46,809 bases of DNA from Pseudomonadota bacterium (GTDB lineage Bacteria; Pseudomonadota; Gammaproteobacteria; Pseudomonadales; Moraxellaceae), in NCBI GenBank assembly GCA_021781515.1, contig JAJXWR010000010.1, positions 1-46,809 of the forward strand, written 5' to 3'. The position numbers and the translations under genes are program-made. Each line of letters opens with the position of its first letter. The stretch's first letter is position 1. Below are positions 1 to 10,427 of this stretch, one piece after another. A model generated the notes under the pieces. It made no database searches, was not told the DNA's origin, and saw only the letters and a list, made by a program, of their open reading frames with translations.

Positions 1-81
1 CCCAGCGACGAATCGTACTTGTCGCTCGACCGATACGTTGGGCGAATTCGTATATCCGATATTGCTTGCTCATAGGGAGTA

Positions 82-109
82 ATTATAGATATGTATAAGC
101 AAATATCAA
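82..109 (-). promoter_or_regulatory. Candidate promoter firing leftward out of the window
   Basis: On the minus strand a TTGATA -35 (104-109) and a perfect TATAAT -10 (82-87) are separated by 16 bases. Transcription would start near position 75 and run off the left edge. The first transcribed bases contain a possible stem, AGCGAC pairing with GTCGCT (about positions 4-26). The downstream gene is outside the window, so its identity is unknown. Confidence 0.45.
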
Positions 110-493
110 GCATCAGTTAATTGCTCCTTGTAGTCGTTGGTTTTGTAGTTGTCGGACGACAGTTGTGCCACTGTCGGGCCATGATATTCAACGGGGAAAT
201 TGTTACAGTTTGAAGAAAGACATAGCTATCAGCGCAGTGAACAGAGAAAAAATTACCATGAGCAGCAGGCGATCAAGGGAACCGTATCAGCGGCAGGCTT
301 CATACATCCGGCAGTTGATGCTGGATAGTGCAGGGTGAATGCGTAACGATGATATTTTAGTCCTGTCGAAACCTGAACAATACCCGTAAGACTCTGGCGA
401 TGGCTGTACCGGGGAATCAGGGTACATGCAAAGTCGGGGTATAGCGGCGGGTATAAAATATTTCAAATAAAAACAATTTATTGCAATAATAAA
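110..493. other. Unassigned stretch before the tRNA
   Basis: I see no protein with family-like composition in this stretch on either strand. The long minus-strand reading frame that crosses it is only read-through from the tRNA. Just downstream of the tRNA 3' end, TTATTGCAATAA (478-489) is a perfect 12-base palindrome. With the AT-rich bases that follow on the minus strand it could help end the tRNA transcript. Confidence 0.4.
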
Positions 494-580
494 TGGTGCC
501 GAAGGTCGGAATCGAACCGACACGCCCTTTCGGGCAGCGGATTTTGAGTCCGCCGCGTCTACCAGTTCCACCACTTCGGC
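494..580 (-). tRNA. tRNA-Leu (anticodon CAA)
   Basis: The minus strand reads as an 87-base class II tRNA. The acceptor stem GCCGAAG pairs with CTTCGGC, followed by discriminator A and an encoded CCA (494-496). The anticodon arm GCGGA-CTCAAAA-TCCGC gives anticodon CAA, which decodes UUG leucine codons. A long variable arm (GCCCGAAAGGGC region) and a T-arm with GGTTCGATTCC are present. All stems close, so it should be functional. Confidence 0.96.
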
Positions 581-603
581 ATAGGAGCTTGGAGAAGCCG
601 GAT

Positions 604-631
604 ATTATAATGAGACTTTATCTGATGTCAA
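604..631 (-). promoter_or_regulatory. tRNA-Leu promoter
   Basis: On the minus strand a perfect TTGACA (626-631) and a perfect TATAAT (604-609) are 16 bases apart. The tRNA begins at 580, about 24 bases past the -10 box, which suits a stable RNA promoter with a short leader. Confidence 0.85.
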
Positions 632-669
632 TCGTATTAAATGCGATAATTTGCTTTATCGAACAGAGT

Positions 670-699
670 TTGTTGTCTTGAGTGCGCTTTGGTTATACT
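670..699 (+). promoter_or_regulatory. Likely obgE-proB promoter
   Basis: TTGTTG (670-675) and TATACT (694-699) are 18 bases apart, upstream of obgE with a leader of about 40 bases. This is the only good sigma70-like pair between the divergent tRNA promoter and obgE. Confidence 0.5.
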
Positions 700-705
700 G
701 CGTAG

Positions 706-3088
<2,383 letters not shown>

Positions 3089-3095
3089 GTCCCCC

Positions 3096-3560
3096 TCAGT
3101 TATTACAGAATGCCTGAATCTGTTTCTGGATATCCTGATTCCTTGCCTCTTTGTCGGCCTCTGACAGATAACGGGTCTCGCCGGTTTTTGGATCGGTTTC
3201 CCTGACACGGCCGTGTTCATTGAGTACTTGCAGATTTTCCTGTAACTGTTTGCAGCGAACCGCATTGTCTTTGGCGGCGGCATCGAGTTTTGCCTTGGCA
3301 TCAGCGGCTTCTTCTGCTTTTTTTGCGGCATCAGATTCAGCTTTGCTGTCGTTTTTTCTTTGTTTCTTGAGTTGTTTTAACTCTTGGTCAGCATCGGTGG
3401 AGGGGCCTGAATAGACATTGAGCGCCTGAACATTGGGTTGGTTCAGCGGCACACTGTCTGAAAAATGTGGAGTTCCGTTGGCGTCCGTCCACTGATAGAT
3501 AGTACCGGCCTGACTGGAAACAGTGAGTGCTACAGGAAAAAACCAGCGTAAGTAGTTCAT
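3096..3560 (-). CDS. DUF4124 periplasmic protein
   Basis: Predicted exported protein of 154 aa. The start at 3560 (RBS GAGG) gives a signal peptide, MNYLRWFFPVALTVSSQAG, directly followed by the DUF4124 core IYQWTDANGTPHFSD. The middle (residues about 60-110) is a Lys/Ala/Asp-rich helix, probably a coiled coil, and two cysteines lie in the C-terminal half. The family is widespread in gammaproteobacteria and its function is unknown. The gene converges on proB with only 7 bases between stops. Confidence 0.85.
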   Translation of the reverse strand: MNYLRWFFPVALTVSSQAGTIYQWTDANGTPHFSDSVPLNQPNVQALNVYSGPSTDADQELKQLKKQRKNDSKAESDAAKKAEEAADAKAKLDAAAKDNAVRCKQLQENLQVLNEHGRVRETDPKTGETRYLSEADKEARNQDIQKQIQAFCNN

Positions 3561-3648
3561 GGTTGCCTCGAAATGATGGGGGCATGCGGGTGTAAATGGA
3601 TAGCTTGTCATCAAGCATAGCAAATGGTTGGAAAATTACAGGCCAACC

Positions 3649-4698
3649 TTATCTACGCGGTGCAAGACTGGCTTCAGCAAAAACGATGTTGCCGACATGC
3701 TTCGGACTGAGCCGTGCACGCCGGATTGCCTGGCGAGTGGTCAACAGGAGTTGATCCAGGGCGACCGGTGTGGTGGGGACCGTCATTATTCCGATCTGTA
3801 GGGAGTCGGTCACCGGGGCTGTCGTTTTGCTGTATTCCGCGTTAACGTCATGGGCAATTTTTTCGGCAGAAACCGGAGCACAATCAATAAGCAATACGAC
3901 CAGGGTATGTCTGTCAAAGCGCACAGCGACATCGCTGGAGCGTATACGTGTGGTTAACAGTTGGGCCAGTTGTTCTATCAAATACCCGGAACTGGACTCT
4001 GAATTCAATTCCAGGCACATCAATACGATGGGTATTAAGGTTCGTTGCTGATAGGGGAAAAAATAGCGGGCAGCGGCGTAGAGGGATGAACGACGAGGCA
4101 GATGGGTTCGTGCATCTGGTTTTTCGGCGAAGGCATCGGCGTCAAGAATTTGCTGTAGCACAATAGCTGTACTCCAGAACAAGAGGGTATTGCCGAGTAC
4201 TAGCGCCAGAAGAATCATCCCGTGGGAACTAAAGGTCGTCTGTAAAAGGAGTCGCTTCACCCAGAGGCTCAAGAGTAGTGCGCTAGTTCCGAGAGGAATC
4301 CAGCGTCCACTGACTTCGGCAGGACGACTCCAGATCTGCAGGCAAGGGATGGCGAACCAGAGCGCCATCGTTGGTTGCCATGGGGAGGGGTCGTTGATGA
4401 TGGCGGTGCAGGCCCCCAGCAGATCCAGGCTGAGCAACAGGTGACTGCTCAAGGCGGTCGCCGGGCGCCACAGTTGCCAGACTCCAGTCAGCGTACTGAG
4501 TCCTGCAAAAAGCAGCAGCAGTAATTGCCAGAGCTGATCAGTCAGAAAAAGCGGGTGGGGCAGCCATCTGGCAATGCCAAGCACCAAGAACAGGCGAAGC
4601 ACGATTTGCGGGCCCGCCCAGAGGACAGGAGTGACGGTATAGCGGTCAAATCGGTTCTGGGAGGAAAAAATGATATTGTCCAGCACAGGAAAATTCAT
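3649..4698 (-). CDS. Membrane protein with degenerate GGDEF domain
   Basis: Protein of 349 aa. The N-terminal 190 residues contain about six hydrophobic segments. A linker follows, then a C-terminal fold resembling a diguanylate cyclase (about residues 205-345). Where GGDEF is expected, the sequence is RFDRHTLVVLL, so the signature glycines and acidic pair are lost and cyclase activity is unlikely. It may act as a nucleotide-binding or dimerising sensor; that is inference. It is divergent from the hybrid histidine kinase at 4819, across 120 bases, so the two may share control. Confidence 0.7.
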   Translation of the reverse strand: MNFPVLDNIIFSSQNRFDRYTVTPVLWAGPQIVLRLFLVLGIARWLPHPLFLTDQLWQLLLLLFAGLSTLTGVWQLWRPATALSSHLLLSLDLLGACTAIINDPSPWQPTMALWFAIPCLQIWSRPAEVSGRWIPLGTSALLLSLWVKRLLLQTTFSSHGMILLALVLGNTLLFWSTAIVLQQILDADAFAEKPDARTHLPRRSSLYAAARYFFPYQQRTLIPIVLMCLELNSESSSGYLIEQLAQLLTTRIRSSDVAVRFDRHTLVVLLIDCAPVSAEKIAHDVNAEYSKTTAPVTDSLQIGIMTVPTTPVALDQLLLTTRQAIRRARLSPKHVGNIVFAEASLAPRR

Positions 4699-4818
4699 AT
4701 ATCGTCTGATTCAGCCATAATGGTTACGGATTACTGCATATAGTGTATATCGCTTTTTATCAGGGCGGCAGTCTGAGAAAACAACAGGCCTGTCCGACGG
4801 GCTGACAGGAGAATTTTG

Positions 4819-7509
4819 ATGGGATTCTGGCGCGCACTGATCGTGTTGTTTTTTTTGGGAGTGGCAAAACTGGGGATGGCGGCAGGGAGCCTGATGCAAG
4901 ACTGGATGCCGACTGATTTTATAGGGACGCCGGCGCTGAGTGTCAGTAGCGGTTCTCAATGGGTTCCGTTACAGCAAATGAACCTGGGTTTTCATACGGA
5001 ACCGGTCTGGTTACGTTTTAGTGTTAAAAATCCCTATGATCATCCGTTGCATCGCCTGTTTCTCGTGGACAACCCGCGGTTGCAGGCCGTGGATCTGTAC
5101 GTTTTTGAACAGGAACATTGGCATCGGTGGATGCATCAAGAGGCGGAAGGATCGGCAAAGGATCGTGGCTTTGTATTTAATCTGACCTGGAAGCCGCATC
5201 GGCAAGAGACGTGGTATTTCCGGATTGTGGCTTCGCATCAGTTGATTCTCCCTTTGAAGTTACTGCGTCCCAATGAATTTAGTCAGGTACAGATCCGCCG
5301 AACGTGGTATCAGGGTTTTTTTTACGGTGCGATGCTGGGCCTTTGGTTGACTAATTTTCTTTCATGGATGATCAGTCGGGAGAAGTTGCTGCTCTGGCTG
5401 GTGGTGACGCAATTACCGTTATTAGGCATGTTGCTGGATGCAGAAGCGGTACTGGCCACCTGGTGGCTACGCAATCCCTTACAGGAAATCAATATTCTGG
5501 TTTGGCTGAGTCTGGCCAGTGCCATCATGCCTTTATTTGCACGTTACTATCTGGGATTGCGGAATTTGCAATTAGTGAACCGGTTATTGCAAGGATTAAG
5601 CTGGTTGTCGGTGCTCCTGTGTTTGCCTGCCATGGCGGGGAACTGGCACTGGTTGCGGGTGCTGATTTTGTTGTTGATGTTGCTGAATCTGACGTTATTG
5701 CCAGTACAAGTGTTCTGGTCATACCAGCAGCAAAAAAAAATGGCGCATTATTATTTGTTGAGTTGGATTGTTTATTTTCTGGTGAGTGATGTATTCATGC
5801 TCTTGCTGAGTGGGTGGCTGCCAGAGGAGTTTACCTGGATCAATACGTTCAAATGGTTAGTGCTGCCCAGCAGTGTGCTGGTGACCTTGGGCGTCGGCAT
5901 ACGTATTCAAGAGGTACAACGCAAACGTCAGATCGCAGAACATAATACAGTGCGTGCCGAAACACAGAATCTGGCAAAAAGTGAATTTCTGACCACGATC
6001 AGCCATGAAATCCGGGCACCAATGAATGAGGTGTTGAATATTATTGAATTAATGCGGGTGTCGGGCTTGTCCGAAGATCAGCAAAAACTCGTGAGCAGTC
6101 TGACGGCCTCTGGAGAAGGATTGCTGAAAATTATCAGTGATATCTATGATTATTCGGCCATGGAGTCCGGTCAGTTGAGTCTGGATCTGGCGGAGTTTGA
6201 CTTGCAGGCATTACTGGTCGAAGTTATGAGTCTTTTTAAGTCAGCGGCCTACAAAAAAGGATTATTGCTTCTTGGCTCCGTATCAGCGAAAACACCGGTT
6301 CGGGTCATTGGCGATCCGCTACGCTTGCGGCAGGTACTGGTGAATCTGCTGTCTAATGCGGTTCGGCATACGGAGCAGGGACGCATTGATTTAATGGTCT
6401 CCAGTCGACGGGTCAGCAAAGGAATCCGTCTGGAATTTGCCGTTAAGGATACGGGATTGGGTATCAGTCCGGAACGGCAGGAGCGTCTGTTTGAAATGTT
6501 ATCGGTTGAAGCCCGGGATGGTACGCCGGGTGTGGGTCTGGGGTTGGCGGTCTGTAAGCGGCTGTCCCGGCTGATGGGGGGTGATATTAGTGTAGAAAGT
6601 CATATGTATCAAGGGAGTACTTTTAGTTTTTGGGTTGAGATGGGTGTGGCGCTTATGCCAGTTGCGATTATGGACTGGCCCTCGGGAGTGGTTTGTCGTT
6701 TGCTGTTGGTCGATCAGGATCTGGAATATCTGGAACTGATGTCTCGTGAAGCAGCAGTTCCAGACATGACGCTGGATACGGCAATCAGTCTGGCAGACTG
6801 TCGCCATAAACTGGCACTGGCGGAACAGAGTGGACAACCGTATACCCTGGTGGTGGCAGCACTGCAGATGGAAGATGGTAACAGTCTGGAATTACGTTCA
6901 GTGATAGATGCCTTACCCTTGCATAAAAATACACAGCTGGCGGTAACGACGATGCCGTATTGGCAACCCAATCCCGGGGTATTGCGACAGGCAGGTATTG
7001 TACTGGCGGCGGAACGGCCAGTCATGGCCTATGAGTTGCGGCAGATTGTCGCCAGTTTGCTGCTCAAGGAAAAGTCACAACAATTCTGGGAGCGACATCA
7101 GGAGCGGTTCAAGGGATGGCGAGTACTGGTGGCTGAAAACCATGTCGGTCACCAGCGGGTAACGTCGACGATGTTGCGACGGTTAGGGTTGATTCCTGAG
7201 GTGGTCACTGATGGTCTGGAAGCCTGTCGGCTGATTAATCAGGCGGAAACTCCTTTTGATCTGATTTTGATGGACTGCAATCTGCCGGGATGTGATGGAA
7301 TTGAGGCCACGCGCCGGATCCGTACCAGAGAACTGGAGCGGGGGCACCGACGAGTTCCAGTGCTGGCCTTGACCACGGAAATCTCGGAAGTGGAACTGCA
7401 AAAATGCTATAGCGCCGGGATGAGTGATTTTTTGAAAAAACCGGTTTCAATCACTGAACTTAAAGCCAAACTCGAACACTGGCTCGATGTGCAAGTGGCT
7501 CCGGAATAG
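4819..7509 (+). CDS. 7TMR-DISM hybrid sensor histidine kinase
   Basis: Inner-membrane hybrid kinase of 896 aa. Order: signal peptide (1-22); periplasmic DISM-type carbohydrate-binding-like domain (about 25-160, with EPVWLRF and WYFRI motifs); seven hydrophobic helices (about 165-365); HisKA with phospho-accepting His about 396 in TISHEIRAPM; HATPase with NLLSNAVRHT, DTGLGIS and GVGLGLAV; a degenerate receiver (about 630-750) with Ala where the Asp should be (TLVVAALQM); and an intact receiver with Asp about 819 in LILMDCNLPG and a later KKP. It ends without an Hpt domain, so the phosphorelay partner is elsewhere. ATG 4819 has AGGAGA 6 bases upstream. Confidence 0.9.
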   Translation: MGFWRALIVLFFLGVAKLGMAAGSLMQDWMPTDFIGTPALSVSSGSQWVPLQQMNLGFHTEPVWLRFSVKNPYDHPLHRLFLVDNPRLQAVDLYVFEQEHWHRWMHQEAEGSAKDRGFVFNLTWKPHRQETWYFRIVASHQLILPLKLLRPNEFSQVQIRRTWYQGFFYGAMLGLWLTNFLSWMISREKLLLWLVVTQLPLLGMLLDAEAVLATWWLRNPLQEINILVWLSLASAIMPLFARYYLGLRNLQLVNRLLQGLSWLSVLLCLPAMAGNWHWLRVLILLLMLLNLTLLPVQVFWSYQQQKKMAHYYLLSWIVYFLVSDVFMLLLSGWLPEEFTWINTFKWLVLPSSVLVTLGVGIRIQEVQRKRQIAEHNTVRAETQNLAKSEFLTTISHEIRAPMNEVLNIIELMRVSGLSEDQQKLVSSLTASGEGLLKIISDIYDYSAMESGQLSLDLAEFDLQALLVEVMSLFKSAAYKKGLLLLGSVSAKTPVRVIGDPLRLRQVLVNLLSNAVRHTEQGRIDLMVSSRRVSKGIRLEFAVKDTGLGISPERQERLFEMLSVEARDGTPGVGLGLAVCKRLSRLMGGDISVESHMYQGSTFSFWVEMGVALMPVAIMDWPSGVVCRLLLVDQDLEYLELMSREAAVPDMTLDTAISLADCRHKLALAEQSGQPYTLVVAALQMEDGNSLELRSVIDALPLHKNTQLAVTTMPYWQPNPGVLRQAGIVLAAERPVMAYELRQIVASLLLKEKSQQFWERHQERFKGWRVLVAENHVGHQRVTSTMLRRLGLIPEVVTDGLEACRLINQAETPFDLILMDCNLPGCDGIEATRRIRTRELERGHRRVPVLALTTEISEVELQKCYSAGMSDFLKKPVSITELKAKLEHWLDVQVAPE

Positions 7510-7527
7510 GTTGTGATTGTCTTAAAT

Positions 7528-7570
7528 CCTTCATGATAGTGTCATCACATAGACATCTCCTCGGTATATT
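7528..7570 (+). promoter_or_regulatory. Candidate Pho box and promoter for olsB
   Basis: Three 7-mers recur every 11 bases: CCTTCAT (7528), GTGTCAT (7539) and TAGACAT (7550). They match the PhoB half-site CTGTCAT at 5, 6 and 4 of 7 positions. A TATATT -10-like hexamer follows at 7565. A Pho box in place of a -35 is the known PhoB arrangement, and ornithine lipid genes are commonly phosphate-starvation induced. The third repeat is weak. Confidence 0.4.
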
Positions 7571-7619
7571 TTGAGAACAGTAAAAGAAGACTCAAAACGA
7601 TCCGGAACAGGAGTGAATT

Positions 7620-8408
7620 ATGCTGAATATGACCAGTGAACAAAAAATGCGTCAGCCGCTGCCTGCAATGCGTATCAGAGGGCGTCTGGTGGCGGAAGTG
7701 GCGGATAGTGTGTATGCAGTGAGAGAAGCACAGGCACTGCGACATGATGTGTTCAGGGAAGAGTACGGGGTGATTTTTGATACCCATGAAGGGGTTGATC
7801 ACGATGAATTTGATGCCTGGTGTCGGCACCTGCTGGTGCGTGAACAGGAAACCGGACGCGTCATTGCAACGACGCGGTTGTTGTCGGATTATAGTGCGGC
7901 GTTGGCTGGAGGGTTTTACTCGGGTATAGAGTTTGATCTCAAGGGGTTGCTGGGGGTATTGCAAGGTCCGGTGCTGGAGATTGGCAGAACCTGTGTGCAT
8001 CCGGAATTTCGTTCGGGGGCGGCGATTACGACGCTGTGGTCGGCACTTGCGGATTTGTTGGTGACGGAACGTTACGCCTATCTGATGGGGTGTGCCAGTA
8101 TCAGCTTACAGGACGGTGGTGCTCAGTACCAGGCGATCATGCAACGGTTGCGGGAAAATCACTGGACGGATTCTGGATATCGGGTTTATCCACTCAATCG
8201 GGTCCCTGCAACTGAAATCAATGGTGCCGATGTCAGTCCCATGATGCCACCGTTACTGCGTACTTATATGCGTATGGGGGCTGTGGTGTGTGGTGAAGCG
8301 TGTTGGGATCCAGCCTTTAACTGTGCCGATGTGTTTGTGCTTCTTGATGTGGCTCGCCTGGATGCACGCTATGCCAGTCGTTTCTTTGGGCGTACCTCTT
8401 TTGCCTGA
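7620..8408 (+). CDS. olsB: OlsB-like ornithine N-acyltransferase
   Basis: GNAT-fold acyltransferase of 262 aa of the OlsB / haemolysin-like family. OlsB transfers a 3-hydroxyacyl group from acyl carrier protein to ornithine, the first step of ornithine lipid synthesis. Visible family features are ALRHDVFREEYG near residue 40, EIGRTCVHPEFRSG near 120 and GCASISLQD near 157. AGGAG lies 6 bases before ATG 7620. The next gene is an OlsA-type O-acyltransferase, which supports the assignment. The related autoinducer-synthase-like acyltransferases are an alternative, but the PlsC neighbour favours lipid synthesis. Confidence 0.8.
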   Translation: MLNMTSEQKMRQPLPAMRIRGRLVAEVADSVYAVREAQALRHDVFREEYGVIFDTHEGVDHDEFDAWCRHLLVREQETGRVIATTRLLSDYSAALAGGFYSGIEFDLKGLLGVLQGPVLEIGRTCVHPEFRSGAAITTLWSALADLLVTERYAYLMGCASISLQDGGAQYQAIMQRLRENHWTDSGYRVYPLNRVPATEINGADVSPMMPPLLRTYMRMGAVVCGEACWDPAFNCADVFVLLDVARLDARYASRFFGRTSFA

Positions 8409-8533
8409 GGTGTGCTTCTGGCATGGGGAATTGGCGGTTCGTCGGGGTTTTTGTGCTAGACTGAAAACAGGTCGTTGTGTGTGATGTTTTGATCAAGTGT
8501 GTGACAAACCCCATTCTTCAGGGCAGGGTCAAG

Positions 8534-8559
8534 AGCGCTGACGTTCAAGCGCTGACGTT
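8534..8559 (+). repeat. 12-base tandem direct repeat
   Basis: AGCGCTGACGTT occurs at 8534-8545 and again at 8548-8559, separated by CA. It lies between the candidate IS hairpin and the tnpA stop, so it may be part of the element end or a scar of excision. Confidence 0.8.
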
Positions 8560-8566
8560 GTAGATG

Positions 8567-8797
8567 TCATGAAGTTGGTTGCTTTTGTTGGTCAATATAT
8601 CTACGAATAATTTCAAAGGGCGCTCCTCCATACCTACTGAAAAAATAACTGTCAGACCATAATGTGTCTAACACAGTCGGAATTATGCCGTTTGCAAATC
8701 TCTTTAACAATGATTCAAGATTGTTTAGTGTATTTTGAGAAAACCGGGAACGACGATATTTGGCTACCACGGAACATGAAAAAAGAGCGACTCGCAA
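8567..8797 (-). pseudogene. Truncated IS200-type Y1 transposase (tnpA)
   Basis: The 76-codon frame matches both ends of an IS200/IS605 TnpA but not its middle. VVAKYRRSRF near the start corresponds to the N-terminal VxKYRR motif. LWSDSYFFSRYGGAPFEIIR followed by a YIDQQK tail is the classic C-terminus. The HUH motif and catalytic tyrosine region expected between them (roughly 60 residues) are missing, so it is inactive. The first codons also read in register on the opposite strand as the apparent start of olsA. Confidence 0.8.
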
Positions 8798-9644
8798 TGA
8801 GTTGCAGGAACTGTTGTTGCAAGGTGCTGAGGCATTACAGCAACGACGCCAAGAATGGTTGAGTGCTGTTGCTGCGCAACCGGTCTGGCGGGTACGGCGG
8901 CGGGTGCTGTGGCGAACCCTGCGTATGACACTGCATTTACTGACCGGGGTGATGGTTGCCTTGTTGTCTGGTCTGATGTTTATGCCCTATAGTCGTCTGC
9001 ATCGACCGCTGATAGCTTGGTGGCACAGGCGTCTTTGTGCAATTCTTAACATACGGATCAGGGTTCATGGGACGGCGGAGGCTGGGGCCTGTCTCTGGGT
9101 TTCTAATCACGTGTCCTGGCTGGATATTCCTGTACTGGGTGCATTGTTTTCTCCCTATTTCCTAGCGAAAGCCGAAGTCGCTTCCTGGCCGTTGCTGGGG
9201 TCATTGGCCAAAGCATCGGGGACGTTGTTCATAAGACGCGGTTCAGGGGATTCAAAACAGGTGGGGAATGGTTTGGCCGAGCATTTGCGGCAAGGGCGGT
9301 CGGTGCTTTTCTTTCCAGAAGGTACGACCACGGATGGCAAACAGTTGAAGCGTTTTTTTCACCGATTGTTTCAGGCCGCCGTAAAAGCAGGTTGTCCGGT
9401 GCAGCCCGTACTGCTGTGTTATACGCTGGATCAGCAATTGCATCCCTGGGCTCCATTTATAGGGGATGATGAAATCTTATCGCATGCCAGACAGATTCTG
9501 TCTCTGGATTCCGTTGTGGTGGATGTGCGAATCCTCCCCAGACAGCAATTTGATGGACAAGATGCCCGGCAGTGGTGCTATGACGTAGAGGCGGTCATGT
9601 ATGCGGCTTTACAGCAGTTGCTGGCTGAGGTGACGTTAATGTGA
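8760..9644 (+). CDS. olsA: OlsA/PlsC-type 1-acyl-glycerol-phosphate acyltransferase
   Basis: Lysophospholipid-type O-acyltransferase; in the ornithine lipid pathway OlsA acylates lyso-ornithine lipid. A hydrophobic segment (MTLHLLTGVMVALLSGLMFM) precedes the PlsC domain, which shows NHVSWLD (NHx4D box), FIRRGSG and FFPEGTT. The start is uncertain. TTG 8760 gives 294 aa, but its first codons lie in the IS200 remnant and no good RBS is seen. TTG 8814 or 8817 (after CAGGAA) are reasonable, and the first in-frame ATG lies about 55 codons in. The IS insertion may have removed the native start and separated the gene from olsB. Confidence 0.8.
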   Translation: MATTEHEKRATRNELQELLLQGAEALQQRRQEWLSAVAAQPVWRVRRRVLWRTLRMTLHLLTGVMVALLSGLMFMPYSRLHRPLIAWWHRRLCAILNIRIRVHGTAEAGACLWVSNHVSWLDIPVLGALFSPYFLAKAEVASWPLLGSLAKASGTLFIRRGSGDSKQVGNGLAEHLRQGRSVLFFPEGTTTDGKQLKRFFHRLFQAAVKAGCPVQPVLLCYTLDQQLHPWAPFIGDDEILSHARQILSLDSVVVDVRILPRQQFDGQDARQWCYDVEAVMYAALQQLLAEVTLM

Positions 9645-9701
9645 GCGTTGCTCTGAGGGTACGTTACTGATCCATTGCGAATTCGCAGCATGAAGCGCTA
9701 T

Positions 9702-10427
9702 TTAACGAGGAACTTCAACTTGGGGCATGCGTCGCTGTAAGATGGCTGCTTTGTGTAGCAAATGGCGACTGTGCCGATGTTCATCGTAAAAACGGGGATT
9801 GGGGATGATGGCTGCTAGCCAGGCGGCTTGGTGGACAGAGAGTTGGCTGGCGTGGACGTTGAAGTAGTGTTCGCTGGCGGATTCGGCACCGTAAATACCA
9901 TCCCCCCATTCAATAACGTTTAGATAGATTTCAAAAATCCGGTGTTTACTCAGCAATTGTTCCAGCATGAGGGTGATCAGGCTTTCTTCCAGTTTACGCC
10001 ATGGGGTGCGGCGACCGGAGAGAAAGAGATTTTTTGCCAGTTGTTGGGAAATGGTTGAACCACCGGCAATGATGCGATGGTTTTGCAAATCTTTATCCCA
10101 GGCTTTTTCAATGCCATCCCAGTCAAAGCCCTGGTGTTGCAGAAAACGGGCATCTTCAGCGGCAATGACGGCGCTTTTAAGGGGTCTGGCGATGCGGTTG
10201 TAAGCGATCCACTGATGCTCCAGCGTGGCCTCAGGATCGTCAGTTTTCAAACGTTCCAGTCCGGCACGCATGAAAGAACTGTTTTCGGGGTTATGCTGCT
10301 TCCACCACAAGACATGGAGTAGCAGCCACAGTTGGTAAACCAGGAACAAGGTCAGAATCCATCCGACCACCTGCATGCCGCTGATGCGGCGCAGGCGGTT
10401 GAGTGTTGCCTGAAAAAATACGTTCAA
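9702..10427 (-). CDS. mtgA: Monofunctional peptidoglycan glycosyltransferase
   Basis: Polymerises lipid II into glycan strands at the inner membrane without transpeptidase activity. The 241 aa protein has a single N-terminal membrane anchor (about 20-42) and a GT51 domain: catalytic Glu 91 in AAEDARFLQHQGFDW, GGSTISQQLAKNLFL, and LEEIYLN-like EIYLNVIEWGDGIYG. Length is typical of MtgA. It starts with TTG, overlapping the tex stop as TTGA, which suggests coupled translation after tex. Confidence 0.93.
   Translation of the reverse strand: MNVFFQATLNRLRRISGMQVVGWILTLFLVYQLWLLLHVLWWKQHNPENSSFMRAGLERLKTDDPEATLEHQWIAYNRIARPLKSAVIAAEDARFLQHQGFDWDGIEKAWDKDLQNHRIIAGGSTISQQLAKNLFLSGRRTPWRKLEESLITLMLEQLLSKHRIFEIYLNVIEWGDGIYGAESASEHYFNVHASQLSVHQAAWLAAIIPNPRFYDEHRHSRHLLHKAAILQRRMPQVEVPR

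Larger units (their letters stand above)
8505..8800 (-). mobile_element. Decayed IS200/IS605-type element between olsB and olsA
   Basis: A minus-strand remnant made of an internally deleted tnpA (8567-8797) and a downstream candidate right-end hairpin, AACCCC...GGGTC (8507-8530). No tnpB is present. Exact ends cannot be fixed from the sequence; the 5' side merges with the first codons assigned to olsA. Confidence 0.65.

Noticed and set aside
287-574. A minus-strand 95-codon frame starting MVELVDAADSKSAARKG
   Set aside because: It is the tRNA-Leu sequence read as protein, a well-known artefact; the tRNA folds fully.
8662-8862. 66-codon plus-strand frame starting MCLTQSELCRL
   Set aside because: It is the antisense of the tnpA remnant and the shifted olsA start; no family-like features.
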